DNA from: Pseudomonas sp. GM84
Lineage (GTDB): Bacteria; Pseudomonadota; Gammaproteobacteria; Pseudomonadales; Pseudomonadaceae
Direction: 5' to 3'
Assembly: GCF_000282535.1 (NCBI RefSeq)
Contig: NZ_AKJC01000305.1
Span: 1-64,000 of the forward strand
Length of the DNA: 64,000 nt
Part shown: positions 34,182 through 43,401 of the stretch, in pieces
Numbering within the stretch: the first letter of the stretch is position 1
Layout of the letters: every line of letters begins with the position of its first letter
The notes under the pieces: model-generated
What the model saw: the letters and a program-made list of their open reading frames with translations, nothing else
The model's database searches: none
Told to the model about the DNA's origin: nothing
Translations under genes and position numbers: made by a program

Positions 34182-34889
34182 ATGGCAGTCGATAGCACCA
34201 GCGGTGTAAACCTCAACGAAGTCCTCACGGCATCGGGTGTCGGTACGCCCACCAAGAAGACCACCGATACCGTTTCCAAGACCGGTTCCGACACGCTCGG
34301 CAAGGACGCGTTCCTGCAGTTGCTGGTTACCCAGATGCAGAACCAGAACCCGCTCGATCCCCAGGACAACAGCGAGTTCGTCGCCCAGTTGGCACAGTTC
34401 AGCAGCCTTGAAGGCATCACCAACCTGAACGACTCGGTCACCAGCATCACCAATGCGATGGCGTCGTCCCAGGCTCTGCAGGCCTCGTCGCTGGTGGGCC
34501 GTTCGGTGATCGTGCAGAACGACAAGGCGGTGGTCGATACCGCTGAAAGCTTCAACGGCCAGTTCATCGTGCCGCAGGCGATCAGCGAAGCGAAGATCAC
34601 CATCAAGGACAAGGACGGCAACACCGTCAAGACCATCGAAATGGGCGAACAGAAAGCCGGTTATGCCGACTTCATCTGGGACGGCACCAATGCCAGCGGC
34701 GAAAAAGTCGACCCAGGCACCTACACCTTCACCGCCAGCACCACCGTCGATGGCCAGTCGGTGCAGATGAACACCCTGCTGCCGGCCAAGGTGACCAGCG
34801 TCAGCTTCAACGCCACCGGCGAAATGGTGCTCAACCTCGCAGGTGTCGGCAAGGTTTCCCTCTCCGACGTACAAACCATCGGTATCTAA
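34182..34889 (+). CDS. flgD: Hook assembly scaffold FlgD
   Basis: 235-residue hook cap that guides FlgE polymerisation and is then discarded. Characteristic FLQLLVTQMQNQNPLDPQDNSEFVAQLAQFSSLEGITNLN (about 44-83), followed by FlgD tudor/Ig-like beta domains including DFIWDGTNASGEKVDPGTYTF. Fifteen bases after flgC. Confidence 0.95.
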   Translation: MAVDSTSGVNLNEVLTASGVGTPTKKTTDTVSKTGSDTLGKDAFLQLLVTQMQNQNPLDPQDNSEFVAQLAQFSSLEGITNLNDSVTSITNAMASSQALQASSLVGRSVIVQNDKAVVDTAESFNGQFIVPQAISEAKITIKDKDGNTVKTIEMGEQKAGYADFIWDGTNASGEKVDPGTYTFTASTTVDGQSVQMNTLLPAKVTSVSFNATGEMVLNLAGVGKVSLSDVQTIGI

Positions 34890-34919
34890 GGCCCGCTAGC
34901 GCGGCACAGGAGCGAATTC

Positions 34920-36275
34920 ATGTCTTTCAACGTCGGCCTTAGCGGTCTGTACGCAGCAGAAAAACAACTGGACGTTACCGGCAACAACATTGCCAACGTC
35001 AACACCACCGGTTTCAAGTCGTCGCGCGCCGAGTTCGCCGACGTCTACGCCGGCGCCAACCGCCTTGGCGTAGGCAAGAACCAGGTAGGCGCCGGGGTGC
35101 GCCTGGCCGCTATTTCCCAGCAGTTCACCCAGGGTGATGTGAACACCACTGGCAACGTGCTGGACATGGGCATCCAGGGACAAGGCTTCTTCGTCCTCTC
35201 GGACAACGGTTCGCGTGTCTATACCCGTGCCGGTGCCTTCCAGGCCGACAAGGACAATTTCGTCGTCACCTCGGACGGCCTGCGCCTGCAAGGCTATGCC
35301 GCCGATTCCAGCGGCAAGATCCAGAAGGGCGTGCTGACCGACCTGAAGATCGACACCTCGGCGCTGCAGCCCAAGGCCACCACCCTGATCGACCAGGGCA
35401 TCAACCTGAACTCCTCGGCCGCCGACATCCCGCTGCTGGTCGACGATGGCACCGGCAACATGGTGCCGAACAAGGCGTTCGACCCGTCTGACGAATCCAC
35501 CTATACCAAATCGTTCCCGACCAAGGTGTACGACAGTCAGGGCAACGAGCACACCATGGAGCAGTACTACCGCAAGACCGGTACCAACGAGTGGACCTCG
35601 TACACCCTGATCGATGGGCGCAACCCGTTCGACCCGTCATCGACCACCCCGCTCAGCGGTACCATCAGCTTCAACAGCGATGGCTCGGTTGCCAGCATGA
35701 CGGCTAACAACACCGGCCTGCCGCCGGGTGCCTCGTTCACGGTGAAAGACAGCACGTTCACCATGACTGGCTGGGTGCCTGCGGTGGAAGATTCTTCGGG
35801 TAACTGGGCAAGCAACGGTGCTGCTGGCAATGCCGATGGCATGAAGCTGTCGATGAGCAGCACCACCTCCTACAACACCGAGACCGCGCGCATGTCGCAG
35901 TCCCAGGATGGTTATGCCACCGGCATCCTGTCGAACCTGAGCATCGACTCGACCGGCGTGATGTTCGCCAGCTTCAGCAACCAGCAGTCGCGCGCCATCG
36001 GCCAGGTGGCCCTGGCCAGCTTTGCCAACGAGCAGGGCTTGCAGCAGATTGGCGGTACGCGCTGGACCGAGACCTACACCTCGGGTATTCCGGGCATCGA
36101 TGCGCCGAAGACCGGCACCTTGGGTGGCGTCGAGTCCAACGCGCTGGAAGGCTCCAACGTCAACCTGACCCAGGAGCTGGTCGAGCTGATCAAGGCGCAG
36201 AGCAACTACCAGGCGAACGCCAAGACCATCTCTACCGAAAGCACCGTCATGCAGACCATCATCCAGATGGCTTGA
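34920..36275 (+). CDS. flgE: Flagellar hook protein FlgE
   Basis: 451-residue hook subunit. N-terminal rod/hook signature LYAAEKQLDVTGNNIANVNTTGFKSSRAEFADVY (about 11-44), variable D1/D2 surface domains, C-terminal ELVELIKAQSNYQANAKTISTESTVMQTIIQMA. ATG preceded by AGGAG. Last structural gene of flgBCDE; a hairpin terminator follows. Confidence 0.95.
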   Translation: MSFNVGLSGLYAAEKQLDVTGNNIANVNTTGFKSSRAEFADVYAGANRLGVGKNQVGAGVRLAAISQQFTQGDVNTTGNVLDMGIQGQGFFVLSDNGSRVYTRAGAFQADKDNFVVTSDGLRLQGYAADSSGKIQKGVLTDLKIDTSALQPKATTLIDQGINLNSSAADIPLLVDDGTGNMVPNKAFDPSDESTYTKSFPTKVYDSQGNEHTMEQYYRKTGTNEWTSYTLIDGRNPFDPSSTTPLSGTISFNSDGSVASMTANNTGLPPGASFTVKDSTFTMTGWVPAVEDSSGNWASNGAAGNADGMKLSMSSTTSYNTETARMSQSQDGYATGILSNLSIDSTGVMFASFSNQQSRAIGQVALASFANEQGLQQIGGTRWTETYTSGIPGIDAPKTGTLGGVESNALEGSNVNLTQELVELIKAQSNYQANAKTISTESTVMQTIIQMA

Positions 36276-36299
36276 TGGTCGCTGGCTGATGGCGTGTGG

Positions 36300-36335
36300 G
36301 CGAACCCCTTTGTCGTGAAGGGGTTCGTCGTTTTT
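36300..36335 (+). terminator. Terminator after flgE
   Basis: CGAACCCCTT-TGTCGTG-AAGGGGTTCG followed by TCGTTTTTG. Some transcripts may pass it to reach the next small gene, which starts 12 bases further on. Confidence 0.75.
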
Positions 36336-36347
36336 GCCGGAGGACAC

Positions 36348-36533
36348 ATGAAAAAGCTGCTTGTCGCATTGCTCGCCGCGTTTTGCCTGTACCAGGCGCA
36401 GGCCGGGACTGCGCCGTGGTGGCGCTGGGAGAGCCAGGTGGATGGGCGGCTGGTGTGCTCGCAATGGCCGCCGGGGGAGGGCTGGAAGCGATTTGCCGGC
36501 CCTTACAGCAATGGTGGCTGTCGCGACCGGTGA
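36348..36533 (+). CDS. Small secreted protein between flgE and flgF
   Basis: 61-residue protein with a clear Sec signal peptide (MKKLLVALLAAFCLYQAQA, residues 1-19). The mature part of about 42 residues is rich in Trp, Gly and Arg, with two cysteines (VCSQW and GGCRDR) that could form a disulphide. It begins right after the flgE terminator with a very strong GGAGGA site 5 bases before the ATG. From memory, P. putida has a hypothetical gene in the same place. Function unknown; periplasmic and possibly linked to rod or ring assembly by context only. Confidence 0.7.
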   Translation: MKKLLVALLAAFCLYQAQAGTAPWWRWESQVDGRLVCSQWPPGEGWKRFAGPYSNGGCRDR

Positions 36534-36540
36534 TTTTCAG

Positions 36541-36598
36541 CGCCGGCCTCTTCGCGGTGTATTGCCGGTACCGGCAAGTCGGCGCCGGATAACCGGCG
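36541..36598. repeat. Degenerate REP remnant
   Basis: GCCGGCCTCTTCGCGG matches the left half of a REP element, but the CCCGCTCCCACAG half is replaced by unrelated palindromic sequence rich in CCGG. Probably a decayed copy. Confidence 0.5.
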
Positions 36599-36621
36599 TT
36601 CACTTCCCAGGCAAAACCCCC

Positions 36622-36648
36622 AAAAGCCCGTATTCACGGGCTTTTTCC
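36622..36648 (+). terminator. Terminator before flgF
   Basis: AAAAGCCCG-TATTCA-CGGGCTTTTT: stem with A-run and T-run, separating the small gene from the flgF promoter. Confidence 0.8.
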
Positions 36649-36662
36649 CGCTTTCAAGAAGT

Positions 36663-36678
36663 TGGTTCGGAACTTGCT
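36663..36678 (+). promoter_or_regulatory. Sigma-54 promoter of flgFGHIJKL
   Basis: TGGTTCGGAACTTGCT keeps the invariant GG and GC with 10 bases between them and has TTGCT at -12; the CAC of the consensus -24 element is TTC. Predicted start near 36689. Confidence 0.75.
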
Positions 36679-36737
36679 TTAGTGCCTGCATAGCAACGGC
36701 AAGCGGCAAACGCTCGCCAGTGCAGCGGAGGATGACT

Positions 36738-37478
36738 GTGGACAAGATGCTTTACGTGGCCATGACCGGCGCCAGCCAGAACGCGCTTGCGCAGAAGGCA
36801 CACGCCAACAACCTGGCGAACATTTCCACCAACGGCTTCCAGCGCGACCTGGAGCAGGCGCGCTCGATGCCGGTGTTTGGTGACAGCTTTCCGTCACGTG
36901 CGTTCGCCATGACCGAGCGCCCAGCCACCGACTTCAGCGAAGGGCCGATGGTCGAGACCGGGCGTGAGCTGGATGTGGCCGTGGCCGGGCAGGGCTTCAT
37001 CGCCGTGCAGGCACCCGATGGCAGCGAAGCCTATGTGCGTACCGGCAGCCTGAACATCGATGCCCTCGGCGTGCTGCGCGCCGGCAACGGCATGCCGGTG
37101 ATCGGCAACGGTGGCCCGATCGCCATTCCGCCGGAGCAGAAAGTCGAGGTCGGCGCCGATGGCACCATCAGCATCCGCTCCATGGGCGAAGACCCGCGGG
37201 TGATGGCCGAAGTCGACCGGATCAAGCTGGTCAATCCCGACATCAAGGGCCTGAACAAGGGCCTCGACGGGCTGATCCACACCGAAGATGGCCAGCCGGC
37301 CGCTGCCGACGTCAACGTGCGGGTGGTCTCCGGCTTCCTGGAGGGCAGCAACGTCAACGCCGTGGAAGAAATGAGCTCGGTGCTGGCGCTGTCCCGCCAA
37401 TTCGAACTGCACGTCAAGATGATGAACGCGGCCAAGGAAGGCGACGAAGCCATGGCGCGTGTCTTGCAACTCGGCTAA
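36738..37478 (+). CDS. flgF: Flagellar proximal rod protein FlgF
   Basis: 246-residue rod subunit. N-terminal LYVAMTGASQNALAQKAHANNLANISTNGF and C-terminal FLEGSNVNAVEEMSSVLALSRQFELHVKMMNAAKEGDEAMARVLQLG are typical. The GTG at 36738 was chosen because GGAGG at 36727-36731 is correctly spaced for it, while the ATG at 36732 sits right on that site, and because FlgF begins M-D-K-M-L-Y. Confidence 0.94.
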   Translation: MDKMLYVAMTGASQNALAQKAHANNLANISTNGFQRDLEQARSMPVFGDSFPSRAFAMTERPATDFSEGPMVETGRELDVAVAGQGFIAVQAPDGSEAYVRTGSLNIDALGVLRAGNGMPVIGNGGPIAIPPEQKVEVGADGTISIRSMGEDPRVMAEVDRIKLVNPDIKGLNKGLDGLIHTEDGQPAAADVNVRVVSGFLEGSNVNAVEEMSSVLALSRQFELHVKMMNAAKEGDEAMARVLQLG

Positions 37479-37525
37479 CCACATTTGAACGGGTGCCGTA
37501 AAACAGGCGCACGAGGAGAAAACTG

Positions 37526-38311
37526 ATGCTTCCGGCTCTTTGGGTCGCTAAAACCGGCCTGTCCGCCCAGGACACCAACCTCACGGTCATTTCCAACAAC
37601 CTGGCCAACGTTTCGACCACCGGCTTCAAGCGTGATCGCGCCGAATTCCAGGACCTTCTGTACCAGATCAAGCGCCAGCCAGGTGCCCAGTCCACCCAGG
37701 ACAGCGAGCTGCCTTCGGGCCTGCAGGTCGGTACCGGTGTGCGCATCGTCGGCACCCAGAAAAACTTCCAGACCGGCAGCCTGCAGACCACCGAAAACCC
37801 CCTGGACATGGCCGTCAACGGCCGTGGCTTCTTCCAGGTGCTGCAGCCGGACGGCACCGTCTCGTACACCCGTGACGGTACCTTCCACCTGAACTCCGAC
37901 GGCCAGATCGTCACCGCCAACGGCTTTGCCCTCGAGCCTGCGATCGTGGTGCCGAACGACGCCCAGACCTTCACCGTTGGCCAGGACGGTACCGTGTCGA
38001 TCACCACCGCCGGCAACCCGGCCGCGCAAGTGATCGGCAACCTGCAGACCGCCGACTTCATCAACCCGGCCGGCCTGCAGGCGATCGGCGACAACCTGTT
38101 CCTGGAAACCGCCGCCAGCGGCGCCCCGCAGGTCGGTACCCCGGGCCTGAACGGCTTCGGCACCACCCTGCAGCAGACCCTGGAAAACTCCAACGTCAGC
38201 ACCGTCGAGGAGCTGGTGAACATGATCACCACTCAGCGTGCCTACGAGATGAACTCCAAGGTCATCTCCACCGCCGACCAGATGCTGTCGTTCGTCACCC
38301 AGCAGCTGTAA
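37526..38311 (+). CDS. flgG: Flagellar distal rod protein FlgG
   Basis: 261-residue major rod subunit. Starts MLPALWVAKTGLSAQDTNLTVISNNLANVSTTGFKRDRAEFQDLLYQ, ends with ENSNVSTVEELVNMITTQRAYEMNSKVISTADQMLSFVTQQL. A 47-base gap separates it from flgF. Confidence 0.96.
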   Translation: MLPALWVAKTGLSAQDTNLTVISNNLANVSTTGFKRDRAEFQDLLYQIKRQPGAQSTQDSELPSGLQVGTGVRIVGTQKNFQTGSLQTTENPLDMAVNGRGFFQVLQPDGTVSYTRDGTFHLNSDGQIVTANGFALEPAIVVPNDAQTFTVGQDGTVSITTAGNPAAQVIGNLQTADFINPAGLQAIGDNLFLETAASGAPQVGTPGLNGFGTTLQQTLENSNVSTVEELVNMITTQRAYEMNSKVISTADQMLSFVTQQL

Positions 38312-38352
38312 GCCCAAGGCCCTAGTCCCTGTTACACCGTGAGGTAAGTGTC

Positions 38353-39048
38353 ATGAAGCGTTCGTTGTCCGTCTTCGCCCTGGGGGGGGCGGTGTTGCTG
38401 GCTGGTTGCGTCGCGCCGACGCCCAAGCCCAACGACCCGTACTATGCGCCGGTTCTGCCGCGCACCCCGTTGCCGGCGGCGGCCAACAACGGTTCGATCT
38501 ACCAGGCCGGTTTCGAGCAGAGCCTGTACACCGACCGCAAGGCTTTCCGGGTCGGTGACATCATCACCATCACGCTCAACGAGAAGACCTCGGCGAGCAA
38601 GAACGCCGGCTCGCAGATCCAGAAGAACAGCAAGGCCGACATCGGCCTGACCTCGCTGTTCGGCACCACCCCGAGCACCAACAACCCGTTCGGCAGCGGT
38701 GACCTGAGCCTCGAAGCCGGCTACAGCGGTGACCGCGCCACCAAGGGCGACAGCAAGGCGACCCAGGGCAACACCCTGACCGGCTCGATCACCGTCACCG
38801 TCGCCGAGGTGCTGCCCAACGGCATCATCGCCGTGCGCGGCGAAAAATGGCTGACCCTGAACACCGGCGAAGAGCTGGTGCGCATTGCCGGCATGGTGCG
38901 GGCCGACGACATCGCCACCGACAACACCGTGCCCTCGACCCGGGTGGCCGATGCACGCATCACTTATTCGGGCACCGGCTCGTTCGCCGACGCCAGCCAG
39001 CCGGGCTGGCTGGACCGCTTCTTCATCAGCCCGCTCTGGCCTTTCTGA
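38353..39048 (+). CDS. flgH: Flagellar L-ring lipoprotein FlgH
   Basis: 231-residue outer-membrane lipoprotein that forms the L ring. The lipobox LAGC places the lipidated cysteine at residue 19. FlgH features: [30 protein letters not shown] and [31 protein letters not shown]. Ends 6 bases before flgI. Confidence 0.96.
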   Translation: MKRSLSVFALGGAVLLAGCVAPTPKPNDPYYAPVLPRTPLPAAANNGSIYQAGFEQSLYTDRKAFRVGDIITITLNEKTSASKNAGSQIQKNSKADIGLTSLFGTTPSTNNPFGSGDLSLEAGYSGDRATKGDSKATQGNTLTGSITVTVAEVLPNGIIAVRGEKWLTLNTGEELVRIAGMVRADDIATDNTVPSTRVADARITYSGTGSFADASQPGWLDRFFISPLWPF

Positions 39049-39054
39049 GTACGG

Positions 39055-40170
39055 ATGAACATGTTCAACCTAAGGCAGCTGATTGCCGCAACCTTGCTCC
39101 TGTCCTGCGCGTTCGGCGCCCATGCCGAGCGCCTGAAGGACATCGCCAGCATTTCTGGCGTGCGTTCCAACCAGTTGATCGGTTACGGCCTGGTGGTGGG
39201 GCTCAACGGCACGGGTGACCAGACCACCCAGACGCCGTTCACCCTGCAGACCTTCAACAACATGCTGTCGCAGTTCGGCATCAAGGTGCCGCCGGGCTCG
39301 GGCAACGTGCAGCTGAAGAACGTCGCTGCGGTGTCGGTACATGCCGACCTGCCGCCCTTCGCCAAACCGGGCCAGGTGGTGGACATCACCGTCTCGTCGA
39401 TCGGCAACTCCAAGAGCCTGCGTGGCGGCAGCCTGCTGATGACGCCGCTCAAGGGTATCGACGGCAACGTCTATGCCATCGCCCAGGGCAACCTGGTGGT
39501 CGGTGGCTTCGACGCCGAAGGTCGCGATGGTTCGAAGATCACCGTCAACGTTCCGTCGGCCGGCCGCATTCCTGGCGGTGCCTCGGTCGAGCGTGCGGTG
39601 CCGAGCGGTTTCAACCAGGGCAATACCCTGACCCTTAACTTGAACCGCCCGGACTTCACCACCGCCAAGCGCATCGTCGACAAGGTCAACGACCTGCTCG
39701 GCCCCGGTGTGGCACAGGCCGTGGACGGTGGCTCGGTACGGGTCAGCGCGCCGATGGACCCGAGCCAGCGCGTCGACTACCTGTCGATCCTGGAAAACCT
39801 CGAGATCGACCCGGGCCAGGCGGTCGCCAAGGTCATCATTAACTCGCGTACCGGCACCATCGTGATTGGCCAGAACGTCAAGGTCTCGCCTGCGGCAGTG
39901 ACCCACGGCAGCCTGACCGTGACCATCACCGAAGACCCTATCGTCAGCCAGCCGGGGCCGTTCTCCAACGGCCAGACCGCCGTGGTGCCACGCTCGCGGG
40001 TCAATGCCGAACAGGAAGCCAAGCCGATGTTCAAGTTCGGCCCGGGCACCACGCTGGATGAGATCGTCCGCGCGGTGAACCAGGTCGGCGCTGCGCCGAG
40101 CGACCTGATGGCCATCCTCGAAGCCCTGAAACAGGCCGGCGCCTTGCAAGCCGACCTGATCGTGATCTGA
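39055..40170 (+). CDS. flgI: Flagellar P-ring protein FlgI
   Basis: 371-residue periplasmic P-ring subunit. The signal peptide ends near residue 24 (CAFGAHA). Conserved [32 protein letters not shown] directly follows, and the C-terminal [39 protein letters not shown] is typical. An alternative ATG lies 6 bases downstream (39061). Assembly depends on FlgA, encoded in the same window. Confidence 0.96.
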   Translation: MNMFNLRQLIAATLLLSCAFGAHAERLKDIASISGVRSNQLIGYGLVVGLNGTGDQTTQTPFTLQTFNNMLSQFGIKVPPGSGNVQLKNVAAVSVHADLPPFAKPGQVVDITVSSIGNSKSLRGGSLLMTPLKGIDGNVYAIAQGNLVVGGFDAEGRDGSKITVNVPSAGRIPGGASVERAVPSGFNQGNTLTLNLNRPDFTTAKRIVDKVNDLLGPGVAQAVDGGSVRVSAPMDPSQRVDYLSILENLEIDPGQAVAKVIINSRTGTIVIGQNVKVSPAAVTHGSLTVTITEDPIVSQPGPFSNGQTAVVPRSRVNAEQEAKPMFKFGPGTTLDEIVRAVNQVGAAPSDLMAILEALKQAGALQADLIVI

Positions 40171-40181
40171 GGACGTAGCCG

Positions 40182-41345
40182 ATGAACTCCAAGAGCCTGG
40201 TATCCAGCACTGCCGACAGCGGCGCCTATACCGACCTCAATCGCCTGAGCTCGCTCAAGCACGGCGATCGCGACAGCGATGCCAACGTGCGCAAGGTGGC
40301 CCAGGAGTTCGAGTCGCTGTTCATCAGCGAGATGCTCAAGGCCTCGCGCAAGGCCAGCGATGTGCTGGCCGACGACAACCCGATGAACAGCGCGACGGTC
40401 AAGCAGTACCGCGACATGTACGACCAGCAGCTGGCCGTGAGCATGTCCCGCGAAGGCGGCGGTATCGGCCTGCAGGACGTGCTGGTACGCCAGCTGTCGA
40501 AGAACAAGAGCGCACCGGTCAACACCAGCCCGTTCCCGCGGATCGAGGGCAATGCCCCGACGCTGTGGGGCAACAAGGTGGCCGAGCCGGTGCATGCCGC
40601 GCAGTCAGCCTCCCGCAACGACGTGGCCGCGCTCAATTCGCGGCGCCTGGCCTTGCCCAGCAAGCTCACCGACCGCCTGCTGGCCGGCATCGTGCCGTCG
40701 GCGGGTAACCCGGCAGCGGCCACCAACAGCGCCGCCGTGCCGGTCCGCGACGGCCAGCAAGTGGCGAAAACCTTTGCCGTGCCAGAACGCGGCCTGCGTA
40801 TCACCGGCCGCGCCGTGGCCCAGCCGCCGCTGGCGCCGAACAAAGCCTTCAGCGACAGCGACGCGTTCGTGGCCACCATGCTGCCAATGGCCGAACAGGC
40901 CGCCAAACGCATCGGCGTCGACCCGCGCTACCTGGTGGCCCAGGCGGCGCTGGAAACCGGTTGGGGCAAGTCGGTCATGCGCAACAGCGATGGCAGCAGC
41001 AGCCACAACCTGTTCGGCATCAAGGCCACCGGCAACTGGGAAGGCGATTCGGCGCGGGCGATCACCAGCGAGTTTCGCGACGGCCAGTTCGTCAAGGAGA
41101 CGGCGGCGTTCCGTTCCTACGATTCCTATCAGGACAGTTTCCACGACCTGGTCAGCCTGCTGCAGAACAACAGCCGCTATCAAGATGCGGTGAAGTCGGC
41201 CGATAAACCAGAACAGTTCGTGCAAGAGTTGCAAAAGGCCGGGTACGCCACTGACCCGAATTACGCCAGCAAGATCTCGCAGATCGCAAGACAGATGAAG
41301 TCGTACGAGCAATACGCAGCGCTCGGTACCACAACGAAACTTTAA
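40182..41345 (+). CDS. flgJ: Rod-capping peptidoglycan hydrolase FlgJ
   Basis: 387 residues with two domains: N-terminal rod-scaffold domain (about 1-110; VAQEFESLFISEMLKASRKAS, YDQQLAVSMSREGGGIGLQD) and a C-terminal glucosaminidase domain (about 225-385; AQAALETGWGKSVMRNSDGSSSHNLFGIKA, with the likely catalytic Glu in ALETGWG). The dual form is standard for Gammaproteobacteria and opens the cell wall for the rod. Confidence 0.95.
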   Translation: MNSKSLVSSTADSGAYTDLNRLSSLKHGDRDSDANVRKVAQEFESLFISEMLKASRKASDVLADDNPMNSATVKQYRDMYDQQLAVSMSREGGGIGLQDVLVRQLSKNKSAPVNTSPFPRIEGNAPTLWGNKVAEPVHAAQSASRNDVAALNSRRLALPSKLTDRLLAGIVPSAGNPAAATNSAAVPVRDGQQVAKTFAVPERGLRITGRAVAQPPLAPNKAFSDSDAFVATMLPMAEQAAKRIGVDPRYLVAQAALETGWGKSVMRNSDGSSSHNLFGIKATGNWEGDSARAITSEFRDGQFVKETAAFRSYDSYQDSFHDLVSLLQNNSRYQDAVKSADKPEQFVQELQKAGYATDPNYASKISQIARQMKSYEQYAALGTTTKL

Positions 41346-41357
41346 GGGTATGGAACC

Positions 41358-43388
41358 ATGGCGAGTCTGATCAACATTGGCATGTCGGGGCTTGGCGCCG
41401 CGCAGTCGGGGATGTACACCCTCGGCAACAACATCGCCAACGCCGACGTCGAGAGCTACTCGCGCCAGCAGAACGTGCAGAAGACCAAGGGCGGCCAGCA
41501 GGTCGGCCAGGTCTTCATGGGCAGCGGCACCACGCTGGCCGATGTGCGCCGGGTGTACAACTCGTTCCTCGAGAACCAGTTGCGCACCACGACCTCGCTG
41601 AGCAGCGACGCGTCCTCGTACCTGGAACAGATCACGCCGCTGGATACCGCCCTGTCTGGCAGCGACACCGGCATCACCGCCGCGCTGCAGAGCTTCTTCA
41701 GCGCCATGCAGGACGCTGCGGCCAAGCCCACCGAGGACGCCTCGCGTCAGCTGCTGCTGACCAGCGCCCAGTCCCTGAGCAAGCGTTTCAATACCCTGTC
41801 GGCGCAGCTCAACCAGCAGAACAGCAACATCAACGCCAACATGGCGTCGCTGGCCGACCAGGTGAACAACCTGACCAAGACCATCGCCGAGCTCAATGAC
41901 CAGATTTCCCGGGTCAGCACCGTGACCGGCCAGCCCAACGACCTGCTCGACCAGCGCGATGGCGCGGTGCGCGAGTTGAACAAGCTGATCGGCACCGACG
42001 TGGTCGAGCGCGACGGCAACTACGACATCTACCTGAAGAACGGCCAGTCCCTGGTGCTGGGCAAGACCACCCAGACCCTGGGCGTCGCTCCCAGCGCGAC
42101 CGATCCCACGCGCATGAGCCTGATCCTCAACCGCGGCTCGACCAAGATGGATATCACCAGCAGCGCCACCGGTGGCGAGCTGGGCGGCCTGATTCGCTAT
42201 CGCAGCGAAACCCTCGACCCTGCGCTCAACGAGCTGGGCCGCGTAGCCCTGGTGGTGGCCGACGCGATCAACAGCCAACTGGCCCAGGGCATCGACAAGA
42301 ACGGTGAATTTGGTGCCTCGCTGTTCGGCGACATCAACAGCGCCAAGGCCATCAGCGAGCGCAGCATTGCCAAGGGCAGCAACAGTGCCGGCTCCGGCAA
42401 CCTCGATGTGACCATCAAGGACACCGGCAAGCTGAGCGCCAGCGACTACCAGGTGACCTTCACCAGCGCCACCGGCTACAGCGTGCGCAAGTTGCCAGAA
42501 GGCACCGACATGGGCAGCTTCGACCTCAGCGATACGCCGCCGCCCGTCATCGATGGCTTTACCCTGTCGCTCAACGGCGGTGGCCTGAGTGCCGGTGACA
42601 GCTTCAAGATCACCCCGACGCGCAATGCCGCGGCCAACATCGAAACCGCCCTGACCGACCCCAAGCGTCTGGCCATGGCGGCGCCGTTGACCGGTACCAG
42701 CGGCTCGGGCAACAAAGGCACCGGCACCATCACCCAGCCGAACCTGACGTCGAAGCTGGACATCTACGATTCGGCCCAGCGCGCGCAGCTGCAGACCGGC
42801 CTGAAGTACTCCACCCCGGTCAAGCTGGTGTTCGGCGACGACACCAGTTCGCCCCAGGCCTACAAAATGTACGACGCCAAGGGCACCGAGATCGGCAGCG
42901 GCACCATCGTGCCGGGCCAGGACAATACCCTGCAGCTGTCGGTACCGATGGTCGATGCCAGCGGCAACTCGCTGGGCAGCAGCTTCACCTTCGAGATGAA
43001 CGTCTCCGGTGCGCCGAAGAACGGTGACACCTTCACTGTCGGCATGACCGCTGCCGGCTCAGCCGACAACCGCAACGCCCAGTCGGTGATCGACCTGCAG
43101 ACCAAACCCACCGTCGAGGTCGGCGCCGACGGCAAGGGCATCAGCTTCACCGATGCCTACGCCAAGCTGGTGTCCAACGTCGGCGGCAAGGCCGGCCAGG
43201 CGCAGATGGACACTGATGCCACCACGGCGCTGCACACCTCGGCGCTGGAAAGCCGCAACAACCTGTCGGGCGTGTCGATCGACGAAGAGACCGGCAACCT
43301 GATCAAGTTCCAGCAGTACTACACCGCGTCGTCGCAGATCATCAAGGCGGCCCAGGAAACCTTCGCCACCCTGATCAGCAGTCTTTAA
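41358..43388 (+). CDS. flgK: Hook-filament junction protein FlgK (HAP1)
   Basis: 676-residue junction protein, longer than the enterobacterial form (about 550) because of enlarged central domains. N-terminal LINIGMSGLGAAQSGMYTLGNNIANADVESYSRQ; C-terminal GVSIDEETGNLIKFQQYYTASSQIIKAAQETFATLISSL. Export assisted by FlgN. Confidence 0.95.
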   Translation: MASLINIGMSGLGAAQSGMYTLGNNIANADVESYSRQQNVQKTKGGQQVGQVFMGSGTTLADVRRVYNSFLENQLRTTTSLSSDASSYLEQITPLDTALSGSDTGITAALQSFFSAMQDAAAKPTEDASRQLLLTSAQSLSKRFNTLSAQLNQQNSNINANMASLADQVNNLTKTIAELNDQISRVSTVTGQPNDLLDQRDGAVRELNKLIGTDVVERDGNYDIYLKNGQSLVLGKTTQTLGVAPSATDPTRMSLILNRGSTKMDITSSATGGELGGLIRYRSETLDPALNELGRVALVVADAINSQLAQGIDKNGEFGASLFGDINSAKAISERSIAKGSNSAGSGNLDVTIKDTGKLSASDYQVTFTSATGYSVRKLPEGTDMGSFDLSDTPPPVIDGFTLSLNGGGLSAGDSFKITPTRNAAANIETALTDPKRLAMAAPLTGTSGSGNKGTGTITQPNLTSKLDIYDSAQRAQLQTGLKYSTPVKLVFGDDTSSPQAYKMYDAKGTEIGSGTIVPGQDNTLQLSVPMVDASGNSLGSSFTFEMNVSGAPKNGDTFTVGMTAAGSADNRNAQSVIDLQTKPTVEVGADGKGISFTDAYAKLVSNVGGKAGQAQMDTDATTALHTSALESRNNLSGVSIDEETGNLIKFQQYYTASSQIIKAAQETFATLISSL

Positions 43389-43401
43389 GGAGCCGTAGAT
43401 C

